Below are positions 1 to 5,551 of a stretch of 17,815 nt of DNA, piece after piece. The stretch covers positions 1,854-19,668 of the forward strand of contig JAJPXR010000057.1 in assembly GCA_021205375.1 (NCBI GenBank), given 5' to 3'. Position 1 is the stretch's first letter; each line of letters begins with the position of its first letter. Position numbers and translations under genes: made by a program. This stretch comes from Clostridiales bacterium. Lineage in GTDB: Bacteria; Bacillota; Clostridia; Oscillospirales; Oscillospiraceae. The notes below the pieces were generated by a model that was given only the letters and a program-made list of their open reading frames with translations, was not told the origin of the DNA and searched no databases.

Positions 1-70
1 ACGGTACCTCCCTGTGCGGTTGTTATGAAAAAAACTGGTTATCCTCTTCAAATCAGACTTATTGGTAATT
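1..70 (-). promoter_or_regulatory. Ribosome-binding site for a gene beyond the left edge
   Basis: Read leftward, the last bases of the window are GGGAGG (7-12) followed by TACCGT. This is a good Shine-Dalgarno sequence with at least 6 bases after it and no start codon yet, so a start codon is expected within a few bases outside the window. In Clostridia the gene after trmD is usually rplS (ribosomal protein L19), which is the likeliest candidate by synteny only. Nothing else was recognised in these 70 bases. Confidence 0.4.
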
Positions 71-370
71 CCAGCCGGGAAACCCCTCCGCCACCGCCGA
101 CGGCGGCGGCCCTCCTCCCCTTTCAGGGGAGGCAAGGGGGATAGTGCTTGTCGGTTGTTCTACGTTTTTGCCTAATATATGACAAGTTTTTCGCAAAACG
201 GCTAATAAGTTCCATTTTTCTCCTTTTTGGCGATTTGCAAGGAGGAATGTTCGTTCAATGCTGTACAACTTTTCCACAAAGAACATCATACGATAACTGA
301 CCACCCCTCTCGCCTCCCCTGAAAGGGGAGGGGGACCATGCGAAGCATGGTGGAGGGGTTTTCTGGCCAG
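71..370. repeat. MITE-like element with long imperfect terminal inverted repeats
   Basis: The left arm (71-140) and right arm (304-370) are inverted copies of each other. Each has an outer AACCCCTCC block, a variable hairpin, and a CCTCCCC/GGGGAGG hairpin (114-132 left, 313-331 right; loops TTTCA and TGAAA). The variable hairpins differ: CCGCCG/CGGCGG around 94-106 on the left, ACCATGC-GAA-GCATGGT at 335-351 on the right. The 160-base interior is AT-richer and has no credible gene. The structure fits a non-autonomous mobile repeat or REP-type element. Similar CCCCTCC...CCTCCCCTTTCAGGGGAGG sequences are, from memory, frequent in gut Clostridia. No clear target-site duplication was found. Confidence 0.7.
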
Positions 371-403
371 AAGTATAAAACAAGCTAGTTCAAAGAGCTG
401 TCC

Positions 404-510
404 AGAAAATAAAAATACACCCGCGGGCAGAGATTGGGTTCTGTCCCGCAGATGTATGTTTCTCTTCTGCTGCAACGTGGTTGCCCGGCAATGCGCCTGA
501 CTTGAATTGC
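404..510 (-). ncRNA. Candidate short leader RNA (attenuator, possibly for rplS)
   Basis: A leftward promoter (516-545) and a leftward intrinsic terminator (405-457) bracket about 105 bases. The predicted RNA begins near 509. It contains possible alternative small hairpins, GCAAC-CAC-GTTGC and TTGC-CGG-GCAA, that share bases, and then the terminator. This is the layout of a transcription attenuator in front of a downstream gene, or of a small stand-alone RNA. Ribosomal protein leaders, including L19 leaders, are known in Firmicutes, but I could not match this sequence to a named family. Function is inferred from position and structure only. Confidence 0.35.
405..457 (-). terminator. Strong intrinsic terminator of the leader transcript
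   Basis: On the minus strand a 13-bp stem (445-457 with 415-427, two G-U pairs) with a 17-base loop is followed directly by TTTTTATTTT (plus-strand A tract 406-415). This is a textbook Rho-independent terminator reading leftward. It lies about 50-100 bases after the promoter at 516-545. Confidence 0.8.
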
Positions 511-515
511 TTTGC

Positions 516-545
516 AGTTTAGCACAGGAAGGGGCGGTAAGTCAA
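516..545 (-). promoter_or_regulatory. Leftward promoter of the leader RNA
   Basis: The minus strand has TTGACT (540-545), an 18-base spacer and TAAACT (516-521), preceded by TGC as in an extended -10. Transcription would start near 509 and run left toward the terminator at 405-457. The -35 box lies 15 bases past the end of repeat copy A (561-736). Confidence 0.55.
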
Positions 546-560
546 CCGCAACCTTAGGGA

Positions 561-736
561 GTTAGCCTCTAGCTATTGGCTCTTAGCTTTTAGCTTGGCG
601 GTGCTTTCTTTCAGGCGCTGCGCTTCTCGTTTGTATTCCCTTATAAACCGGTGGGTTTGCTCTCAGCTCCCTTTTTCGTTGTTCGTTTTCCGGTTGCAAT
701 ACCTTACTAACAGCTAACAGCTAACGGCTAACAGCT
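561..736 (-). repeat. TTAGC-repeat element, copy A
   Basis: About 175 bases are bounded by clusters of degenerate TTAGCTNT/AGCTAAC heptads (561-596 and 705-736) that are inverted relative to each other, so the whole element could fold into one long hairpin. It matches copy B (15461-15662) in opposite orientation. Shared core blocks, read on the minus strand, include GTTAGT, AGGT, ACGAACAAC, GAGAAGCGCAG and GCACCGCCA. There is no coding potential. It occupies the space between the trmD stop codon (12 bases away) and the leftward promoter at 516-545, where the trmD operon would otherwise be expected to continue or terminate. Confidence 0.75.
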
Positions 737-748
737 CACCCAACGGGG

Positions 749-1519
749 TCACTCCCATTTGCCCTCTTCGATTTCCTTCAGCAGCTTCTGGTCCGCCTTG
801 GAAGACAGGTCCAACTGCTCGTACAGGTCGGGGCGGCGCTCTTTCGTCCGCACTAGGGACATCTTCCGCCGCCACTTGGCGATGTTGGCGTGGTGGCCGG
901 AGAGCAAAATTTTCGGCACCGCCCTGTCGTGCCACACCTCCGGCCGGGAATATTGGGGGTATTCCAGCAGGTTGTCCCAGTGGCTCTCGTTTTCGTAGCA
1001 CTCCGGGTCGGACAGTACCCCCGGCACCATCCGGCACACCGCGTCCGTCACCGCCATGGCCGCAATTTCGCCGCCGGTGAGGACGAAGTCCCCCAAACTC
1101 AGCTCCTCGTCCACGCACTCGTCGATGAACCGCTGGTCGATGCCCTCGTAGTGGCCACAGACCAAAATCAGGTGCTTGTAGTCCCGCACCAGCCGCTTGG
1201 CCTCCGCCTGGGTGAAGGTGACGCCGCAGGGGGACATAAAAATGGTGTGCGCCCGCTCCCCGGTGCTGTCGCAGATGTGCTTCCAGCAGCGATAAAGGGG
1301 GTCCGCCTGCAAAATGGCCCCGTGGCCGCCGCCGTAGGGGTAGTCGTCCACCTGGTTCTGCTTGTTGGTGGTGTAGTCCCGGAGCTGGTGGCACTCGATT
1401 TTCAGGTAGTCCCGCTCCTGCGCCCGGCCCAAAATGGACTCGCTGAGCACGTCCCCGGTGGTCTCCGGGAACAGGGTGATGATGTCCACCCGATAGCGGT
1501 AGGTGATTTCCTCACTCAT
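749..1519 (-). CDS. trmD: tRNA (guanine37-N1)-methyltransferase TrmD
   Basis: This enzyme transfers methyl from S-adenosylmethionine to N1 of G37, next to the anticodon, and prevents +1 frameshifting. The product is 256 residues, normal for the family. Residues 11-18 (DIITLFPE), the PYGGG stretch at 61-65, CGHYEGIDQRF (121-131) and SLGDFVLTGGE (141-151) are hallmark TrmD sequences forming the SPOUT trefoil-knot cofactor pocket. YPQYSRPEVW (187-196) is also typical. Where the enterobacterial enzyme has its catalytic Asp in an E-D-S-F motif, this protein appears to have Glu178 in E-S-H, although that depends on the alignment. The ATG overlaps the rimM stop (ATGA, 1516-1519), so the two are probably translationally coupled. 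It is the last gene of the operon; repeat copy A begins 12 bases after its stop. Confidence 0.97.
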   Translation of the reverse strand: MSEEITYRYRVDIITLFPETTGDVLSESILGRAQERDYLKIECHQLRDYTTNKQNQVDDYPYGGGHGAILQADPLYRCWKHICDSTGERAHTIFMSPCGVTFTQAEAKRLVRDYKHLILVCGHYEGIDQRFIDECVDEELSLGDFVLTGGEIAAMAVTDAVCRMVPGVLSDPECYENESHWDNLLEYPQYSRPEVWHDRAVPKILLSGHHANIAKWRRKMSLVRTKERRPDLYEQLDLSSKADQKLLKEIEEGKWE

Positions 1520-2010
1520 TGTGCCAGCTCCTCCACCCGGCGGAAGCGGATGCAGCCTGCCGTCTCATCGATGTCCTCCACGAAGTCCGGCACGTCGGGG
1601 ATGAAATACAACCGCTCCCCCCGGACCTCGTACACGTCCTGGGCGGGGTATTCGTGGACGTCCACCACCTGGCCGAACACTCGGCCGCTGTCCGCGTCCA
1701 CCGCGTCCAGCCCGATCAGGTCGGCCACGAAATGCGCCCCTTCCTCCAGGGGAATTTCCTCCCGGCGGGCCAGGGCGGTTTTGCCCTTCAGGGGCAGCGC
1801 GTCGTCGATGGAGGTCACGCCCTCCAGCGTCACCAGGGCGAACCGGCCCTGCACCCGCGCAGAGCGGATGGGGTAGACCGTGCCGTTCACCGTCAGGTCG
1901 GTCAGGAAGCCGAACAGGGCGGGATCGTCCAGCCAGGATTCCACCTTGACCTCCCCATGGACGCCGTGGGTGTTGACGATCTTTCCCGCCTCTAACATGG
2001 GATTTTTCAT
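1516..2010 (-). CDS. rimM: Ribosome maturation factor RimM
   Basis: RimM binds ribosomal protein S19 and assists maturation of the head of the 30S subunit (16S rRNA processing). The 164-residue product has the expected two parts. An N-terminal RimM barrel (about 5-85) carries the typical AGKIVNTHGVHGEVKV segment at 8-23. A C-terminal PRC-barrel (about 92-162) includes ADLIGLDAVDADSGRVFGQV and YFIPDVPDFV. The ATG at 2008-2010 is preceded by GGAGG with 5 bases of spacing. Its ribosome site sits immediately after the U-tract of a strong terminator hairpin (2023-2057), so only read-through transcripts, or an unseen internal promoter, would express it. It overlaps trmD by four bases. Confidence 0.96.
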   Translation of the reverse strand: MKNPMLEAGKIVNTHGVHGEVKVESWLDDPALFGFLTDLTVNGTVYPIRSARVQGRFALVTLEGVTSIDDALPLKGKTALARREEIPLEEGAHFVADLIGLDAVDADSGRVFGQVVDVHEYPAQDVYEVRGERLYFIPDVPDFVEDIDETAGCIRFRRVEELAQ

Positions 2011-2022
2011 AAAAGCCTCCGT

Positions 2023-2057
2023 AAAAAAGACAGAGCTGCTTCCGCAGCCCTGTCTTT
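2023..2057 (-). terminator. Intrinsic terminator inside the operon (khpA/rimM)
   Basis: Read leftward, a 14-bp stem (2044-2057 paired with 2026-2039, one G-U pair) with a GGAA tetraloop is followed by six U residues (plus-strand A tract 2023-2028). It sits in the 54-base gap between khpA and rimM, just before the rimM ribosome site. This looks like a partial terminator that lowers rimM-trmD expression relative to rpsP-khpA. Confidence 0.85.
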
Positions 2058-2064
2058 GCTTCTC

Positions 2065-2295
2065 TCAGTCCACAATGTCCACTGTGACCCGTGTGTTGTT
2101 CCGCTGCGCCAGGGAGCGGACGACGGCGCGAATTTCCTTAGCGATTCGGCCCTGCCGTCCAATCACCTTTCCCATGTCCTCCGGGGCGACGCGCAGCTCC
2201 AGAACGATCTCACCATCGCAGTCGATCTCCTTGACGCTGACCTGATCTGGCTGCGACACGAGATTCTGTGCGATATAAGTCAAGAGCTCTTTCAT
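2065..2295 (-). CDS. khpA: KH-domain RNA-binding protein KhpA
   Basis: This is a small (76-residue) single KH-domain protein. The RNA-binding GxxG loop is visible as G46-R-Q-G49 within KVIGRQGRIAKEIR. Length and position between rpsP and rimM match KhpA (YlqC) of Firmicutes, which partners with KhpB/Jag and binds many RNAs affecting division and cell elongation in pneumococcus. The start ATG (2293-2295) follows AGGAGG with 8 bases of spacing. It begins 18 bases after the rpsP stop codon, so the two are cotranscribed. A strong terminator follows within 8 bases of its stop. Family assignment is firm; the cellular role in this organism is inferred. Confidence 0.95.
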   Translation of the reverse strand: MKELLTYIAQNLVSQPDQVSVKEIDCDGEIVLELRVAPEDMGKVIGRQGRIAKEIRAVVRSLAQRNNTRVTVDIVD

Positions 2296-2313
2296 GCAGT
2301 ATTCCTCCTGCGA

Positions 2314-2553
2314 TTACAGGACGTTGGCCTGCTTGAGCAGACGCTTGACGGTATCGGTGGGCTGGGCACCGGTCTTGATCCAGGCCAGGGTGCGCTCGGC
2401 GTCCACCTTGACCTCTGCCGGCTCGGTCAGAGGGTTGTAGGTGCCAAGCTGCTCAATGAAACGACCGTCACGGGGATACCGGGAGTCGGCCACCACGATG
2501 CGATAGAAAGGGGCCTTCTTTGCACCCATGCGGCGCAGTCTGATTTTAACCAT
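2314..2553 (-). CDS. rpsP: 30S ribosomal protein S16
   Basis: S16 binds 16S rRNA early in 30S assembly. The 79-residue product is collinear with the family. It has the N-terminal VKIRLRRMGAKKAPFYRIVV block, the DSRYPRDGRFIEQLGTYNP block (23-41), and a C-terminal helix with WIKTGAQPTDTVKRLL. The start is preceded by GGAGGTGA at close to ideal distance (2559-2570 region). It lies 62 bases after ffh on the same strand with no terminator in between. A GCGGA/TCCGC hairpin in that gap has no U-tract. Expression is expected from the ylxM promoter. Confidence 0.98.
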   Translation of the reverse strand: MVKIRLRRMGAKKAPFYRIVVADSRYPRDGRFIEQLGTYNPLTEPAEVKVDAERTLAWIKTGAQPTDTVKRLLKQANVL

Positions 2554-2615
2554 TTATCATTCACCTCCAAAGATTCTTCATAATGATCTATGATAAGCGG
2601 AAAATGCTCCGCGAA

Positions 2616-4064
2616 TCAGCGTCTTTTCTTTTTGCGCTTCATATTTTTGCGCTGACGGCCGCCGCTGTGAGCGCCCATGCCGGGTCCCCGCCCGCCGTTG
2701 AGGAAGCTGCTCATGTCGGGCATGGAAGAGGGGTCGTCGCCGCCCATAATGCCCCGCAGCGCCCGGGGGATACGTCCGCGGGTCATCTGCTTGGTCAGGG
2801 ACTGCATCATCTCATACTGTTTGATGAGTTTGTTGATGTCCTGGACGGTGGTGCCGGAACCGGCGGCGATGCGCCGCTTGCGGCTGGCGTTCAGGATGGA
2901 GGGATTCTCCCGCTCGGCTTTGGTCATGGAAAGGATCATGGCCTCGGTGCGGTCCAAAACCTTCTCGTCGATCTGGGACTCGTCCACCTTGCCCGCCATA
3001 CCGGGCATCTTCTGGAGGATGTCCGCCATGGAACCCATCTTGCGGGTCTCCTTGAGCTGGTCGTAGTAGTCCTGCAAGGTGAACCGGTTGGCCCGGATCT
3101 TCTGGGACATCTGCTCGGCCTGCTGTTCGTCCAGACGCTCCTGGGCGTTCTCGATGAGGGTCAGCACATCGCCCATGCCCAAAATACGGCTGGCCATGCG
3201 GTCCGGGTGGAACACTTCGATGGCGTCCAGCTTTTCGCCTACGCCGCAGAACTTGATGGGCTTGCCGGTGGTGGCCCGGATGGAGAGGGCCGCGCCGCCT
3301 CGTGCGTCGCCGTCCAGCTTGGTCAGCATGACGCCAGTGATGTCCAGCGCCTCGTCGAAGGCCACAGCCGCGTTCACCGCGTCCTGGCCGATCATGGCGT
3401 CCACCACCAGCAGGATTTCATCCGGGTTGACGGCGGCCTTGATGTTTTTCAGCTCGTCCATCAGGACGTTGTCCACGTGGAGCCGTCCGGCGGTGTCCAG
3501 CAGGACGATGTCGTTGCCGTGCTGCCGGGCGTGGTCGATGGAGGCTTTGGCGATCTCCACCGGGTCGCCCTGGCCCATCTGGAACACGGGGACGCCCACC
3601 TGTTCGCCCACCACTTCCAACTGCTTGATGGCGGCGGGACGGTACACGTCGCAGGCCACCAGCAGGGGGCGGCGGCCCGTCTTGCTGCGCAGGTAAGCCG
3701 CCAGCTTGGCGGCGTTGGTAGTTTTGCCCGCCCCCTGGAGGCCCACCATCATGATGACCGTGGGCGGTTTGGGGTTCAGGGTGATGGTGGCGGCCTCGCC
3801 GCCCATCAGGGCGGTCAGTTCCTCGTTGACGATTTTGACCACCATCTGGCCCGGCGTCAGCGATTCCATCACGTCCTGGCCGATGGCCCGCTCCGTCACC
3901 TTGTTGACGAAGTCTTTGACCACCTTATAACTGACATCTGCCTCCAACAGGGCCAGGCGGATCTCCCGCATGGCCTCCTTCACATCGGCCTCGGTCAGAC
4001 GGCCTTTGCTGCGGAGTTTATTGAATACCGATGTCAGGCGTTCTGTCAAGCCTTCAAACGCCAT
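2616..4064 (-). CDS. ffh: Signal recognition particle GTPase Ffh (SRP54)
   Basis: Ffh binds signal peptides at the ribosome and, with 4.5S/scRNA and the receptor FtsY, delivers nascent membrane and secreted proteins to the translocon. The 482-residue product has the N domain (1-95), then the G domain with P-loop GLQGAGKT (108-115), DVYRPAA (139-145), DTAGR (190-194) and TKLDGDARGG (248-257). The Met-rich M domain follows (about 300-440), including SRKRRIAAGSGT, which contacts SRP RNA, and hydrophobic Met patches that bind signal sequences. The C-terminal tail is Gly/Met-rich and ends in a highly basic stretch (KNMKRKKKRR). The ATG is preceded by AAAGGAG. It sits 28 bases after ylxM, the classic pairing. 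Confidence 0.98.
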   Translation of the reverse strand: MAFEGLTERLTSVFNKLRSKGRLTEADVKEAMREIRLALLEADVSYKVVKDFVNKVTERAIGQDVMESLTPGQMVVKIVNEELTALMGGEAATITLNPKPPTVIMMVGLQGAGKTTNAAKLAAYLRSKTGRRPLLVACDVYRPAAIKQLEVVGEQVGVPVFQMGQGDPVEIAKASIDHARQHGNDIVLLDTAGRLHVDNVLMDELKNIKAAVNPDEILLVVDAMIGQDAVNAAVAFDEALDITGVMLTKLDGDARGGAALSIRATTGKPIKFCGVGEKLDAIEVFHPDRMASRILGMGDVLTLIENAQERLDEQQAEQMSQKIRANRFTLQDYYDQLKETRKMGSMADILQKMPGMAGKVDESQIDEKVLDRTEAMILSMTKAERENPSILNASRKRRIAAGSGTTVQDINKLIKQYEMMQSLTKQMTRGRIPRALRGIMGGDDPSSMPDMSSFLNGGRGPGMGAHSGGRQRKNMKRKKKRR

Positions 4065-4092
4065 TGAATTACTCCTTTGTGTTCTCTGTTCT

Positions 4093-4473
4093 CTATTTCT
4101 GCATCTCCGCGGCCTTGTCCTGAATGTCCCTGGCCAGTTGTTCCAGCTCGGGACTGTGGAACCGGGTGCGGTTCAGGGCGGAAATCTGTTCCGCGCTGCG
4201 GCGGATATCGTTCAGCCCCTCCCGCACCTCCAGGAAACGGGCCACGATGCCTGTTTTTTCTTCCATTTCGTTGAGGATGGCCTCGGCCCGGACGATGACG
4301 TCCCGGACACCCTGCCGGGTGATACCGGCGTTCTCCGCGATCTCGGCCAGGGAGAAATCCTCGTTGTGGTAGAGGTCGTAAAACTCCCGCTGTCGGTCGG
4401 TGAGCAGCTCGCCGTAGAAATCGTAGAGCATGGTCATGCGGAACGCGGAATGTTTGTCGTTCATGTCTGCCAC
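4093..4473 (-). CDS. ylxM: YlxM-type SRP-associated helix-turn-helix protein
   Basis: This is a YlxM/p13-family protein of about 126 residues. In streptococci the homologue binds SRP and modulates Ffh GTPase activity; it resembles sigma-factor region 4 helix-turn-helix proteins. Conserved features are MTMLYDFYGELLTDRQ near the N-terminus, YDLYHNEDFSLAEIAENAGITRQGVRDVI (the helix-turn-helix), and a C-terminal helical region. Start choice: a GTG at 4471-4473 lies 7 bases after GGAGGAGG, the best-supported start. An ATG at 4462-4464 is possible but about 16 bases from that site. The longer frame reaching 4554 would start at a TTG that is part of the -35 box, so it is rejected. It lies upstream of ffh with a 28-base gap and is first gene of the operon. 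Confidence 0.9.
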   Translation of the reverse strand: MADMNDKHSAFRMTMLYDFYGELLTDRQREFYDLYHNEDFSLAEIAENAGITRQGVRDVIVRAEAILNEMEEKTGIVARFLEVREGLNDIRRSAEQISALNRTRFHSPELEQLARDIQDKAAEMQK

Positions 4474-4492
4474 CGTCGCGCCTCCTCCGCAT

Positions 4493-4516
4493 TTGTAAAG
4501 CGTCCGCGCTTTACAA
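4493..4516. promoter_or_regulatory. Perfect 10-bp palindrome at the ylxM transcription start
   Basis: TTGTAAAGCG-TCCG-CGCTTTACAA (plus strand) is a perfect 10-bp inverted repeat with a 4-base centre. It occupies roughly +4 to +27 of the leftward ylxM transcript, between the -10 box and GGAGGAGG. It could be a repressor operator or a 5' RNA hairpin. A half-site-like CTTTACAA recurs at 4616-4623. I did not recognise it as a known regulator's site. Confidence 0.6.
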
Positions 4517-4525
4517 CGCCCAATT

Positions 4526-4554
4526 ACTATACTATACTTTTCCGCCGCTGTCAA
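4526..4554 (-). promoter_or_regulatory. Promoter of the ylxM-ffh-rpsP-khpA-rimM-trmD operon
   Basis: Minus strand: TTGACA (4549-4554), 17-base spacer, TATAGT (4526-4531), that is, a consensus -35, ideal spacing and one -10 mismatch. The start point would be near 4519, about 46 bases before the ylxM GTG. Confidence 0.85.
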
Positions 4555-4632
4555 GCATCTTTTTTCGTGTTTGGTACAAAAAATGCTGTCTGTGCCTCCA
4601 TACCAGAGGGCCGCACTTTACAAAAACTTTTC

Positions 4633-4667
4633 TGGCATATGCTAAAAATAATTCTTGACATATGCCA
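4633..4667. promoter_or_regulatory. Paired operator-like inverted repeat at the DUF134 gene promoter
   Basis: TGGCATATG (4633-4641) and CATATGCCA (4659-4667) form a perfect 9-bp inverted repeat 17 bases apart, with centres 26 bases apart. Each arm contains the palindrome CATATG. The right arm overlaps the -35 box (4655-4660) of the downstream gene. The placement suggests repression, possibly autoregulation by the DUF134 helix-turn-helix protein; the regulator is not known. Confidence 0.6.
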
Positions 4668-4683
4668 CAAATACGTGTATGAT
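4655..4683 (+). promoter_or_regulatory. Promoter of the DUF134 fusion/rubrerythrin unit
   Basis: TTGACA (4655-4660), 17-base spacer, TATGAT (4678-4683). It is near-consensus. The start point would be near 4690, giving a very short leader before the ribosome site AGAGGTGAT (4701-4709). Confidence 0.85.
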
Positions 4684-4712
4684 GAGGATAGAGAAAGACG
4701 AGAGGTGATGAG

Positions 4713-5492
4713 ATGTCGCGCCCCACCAAATGCAGAACGATTTGCCGCTTCCCGCCGACGCTGGAGTTTCATCCGGCGGCGGGTGAAGAGGGGAATGAGC
4801 CGGTGGTCCTGACCCTGGACGAATACGAGGCCATCCGCCTGATCGACCGGGAGGGGCTGTCTCAGGAGCAGTGTAGCCAGCGGATGCAGGTGGCCCGGAC
4901 CACCGCCCAGAAAATCTACGACTCCGCCCGGACAAAGCTGGCGGACGTGCTGGTGGAAGGGCGACCCCTGAAAATCGAGGGCGGGGAATACCGGCTCTGC
5001 CCCGGCGGGAGCCAGTTCTGCGGCGCGGGCTGCTTTAAGCGGCAGATCCATCAGACCTTTTATCAGCCGAAGGGAGACAACATTATGCGAATCGCAGTCA
5101 CCTATGAAAACGGCCAGGTGTTCCAGCACTTTGGCCACACTGAGCAGTTTAAAGTCTACGACGTGGAGGACGGCAAAGTCGTCTCTTCCCAGGTGGTCAG
5201 CACCAACGGCCAGGGCCACGGCGCGTTGGCGGAAGTCCTGAACGCATTGCAGGCAGACACTCTGATTTGCGGCGGCATCGGCGGCGGCGCACAGGTTGCC
5301 CTCGCCTCTGCGGGTATCCGGCTGTACGGCGGCGTCGCCGGCGAGGCAGATGCCGCTGTGGAGGCGCTGCTGGCGGGAAATCTGGCCTATGACCCCGACG
5401 TCCGGTGCAGTCACCACGAGGGACAGGGAGGCTGCGGCGGCCACCACCACGGGGAAGGCCACGAGTGCCGCCACGGGCACTGCAACGACTGA
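4713..5492 (+). CDS. DUF134 DNA-binding / NifX-NifB-like cofactor domain fusion protein
   Basis: The 259-residue product has two recognisable domains. Residues 1-about 110 are DUF134 (COG1342), with a sigma-region-4-like helix-turn-helix (about 33-80, LTLDEYEAIRLIDREGLSQE...) and clustered cysteines C7, C11, C96, C103 and C107 that could bind metal or an Fe-S cluster. Residues 125-225 are a dinitrogenase iron-molybdenum cofactor biosynthesis domain (NifX/NifY/C-terminal NifB fold; MRIAVTYENGQVFQHFGHTEQF, ICGGIGGGA). The tail (229-259) is His/Cys-rich and likely binds metal. It is found in non-nitrogen-fixers too, so a role in FeMo-cofactor synthesis should not be assumed; no nif genes are nearby. 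An internal ATG (5085) with its own ribosome site may make the second domain alone. Rubrerythrin follows 59 bases later without a terminator, suggesting a shared redox or metal context. Promoter and operator lie upstream. Confidence 0.88.
   Translation: MSRPTKCRTICRFPPTLEFHPAAGEEGNEPVVLTLDEYEAIRLIDREGLSQEQCSQRMQVARTTAQKIYDSARTKLADVLVEGRPLKIEGGEYRLCPGGSQFCGAGCFKRQIHQTFYQPKGDNIMRIAVTYENGQVFQHFGHTEQFKVYDVEDGKVVSSQVVSTNGQGHGALAEVLNALQADTLICGGIGGGAQVALASAGIRLYGGVAGEADAAVEALLAGNLAYDPDVRCSHHEGQGGCGGHHHGEGHECRHGHCND
5072..5087 (+). promoter_or_regulatory. Internal ribosome site and ATG within the DUF134 fusion gene
   Basis: GGGAG (5072-5076) lies 8 bases before an in-frame ATG (5085-5087) that is residue Met125, the exact beginning of the NifX-like domain. 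Translation from here would give a 135-residue stand-alone domain ending at the same stop (5492). In other genomes the two domains occur as separate adjacent genes. Confidence 0.5.
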
Positions 5493-5551
5493 TTGAATGG
5501 AACGAAACACCAACGCATACAACCAAAATCTAAAAAACGGAGGAATCAACT

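Noticed and set aside
59..475. 138-codon open frame on the minus strand
   Set aside because: It runs through the terminal repeats of the element and the leader terminator, has no suitable ribosome site, and its product is low-complexity and unlike any family.
2583..4067. 494-codon open frame on the plus strand opposite ffh
   Set aside because: It is the antisense shadow of ffh and gives a His/Gly/Val-rich product with no family features.
4474..4554. N-terminal extension of YlxM starting at TTG 4552-4554
   Set aside because: That TTG is part of the -35 hexamer TTGACA and so lies upstream of the transcription start. GTG at 4471-4473 has the properly spaced GGAGGAGG.
4713..5492. Nitrogen-fixation (nif) locus
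   Set aside because: Only the NifX/NifB-C-like fold is present. There are no nifH, nifD, nifK or radical-SAM nifB genes nearby, and this fold is widespread in non-diazotrophic anaerobes.
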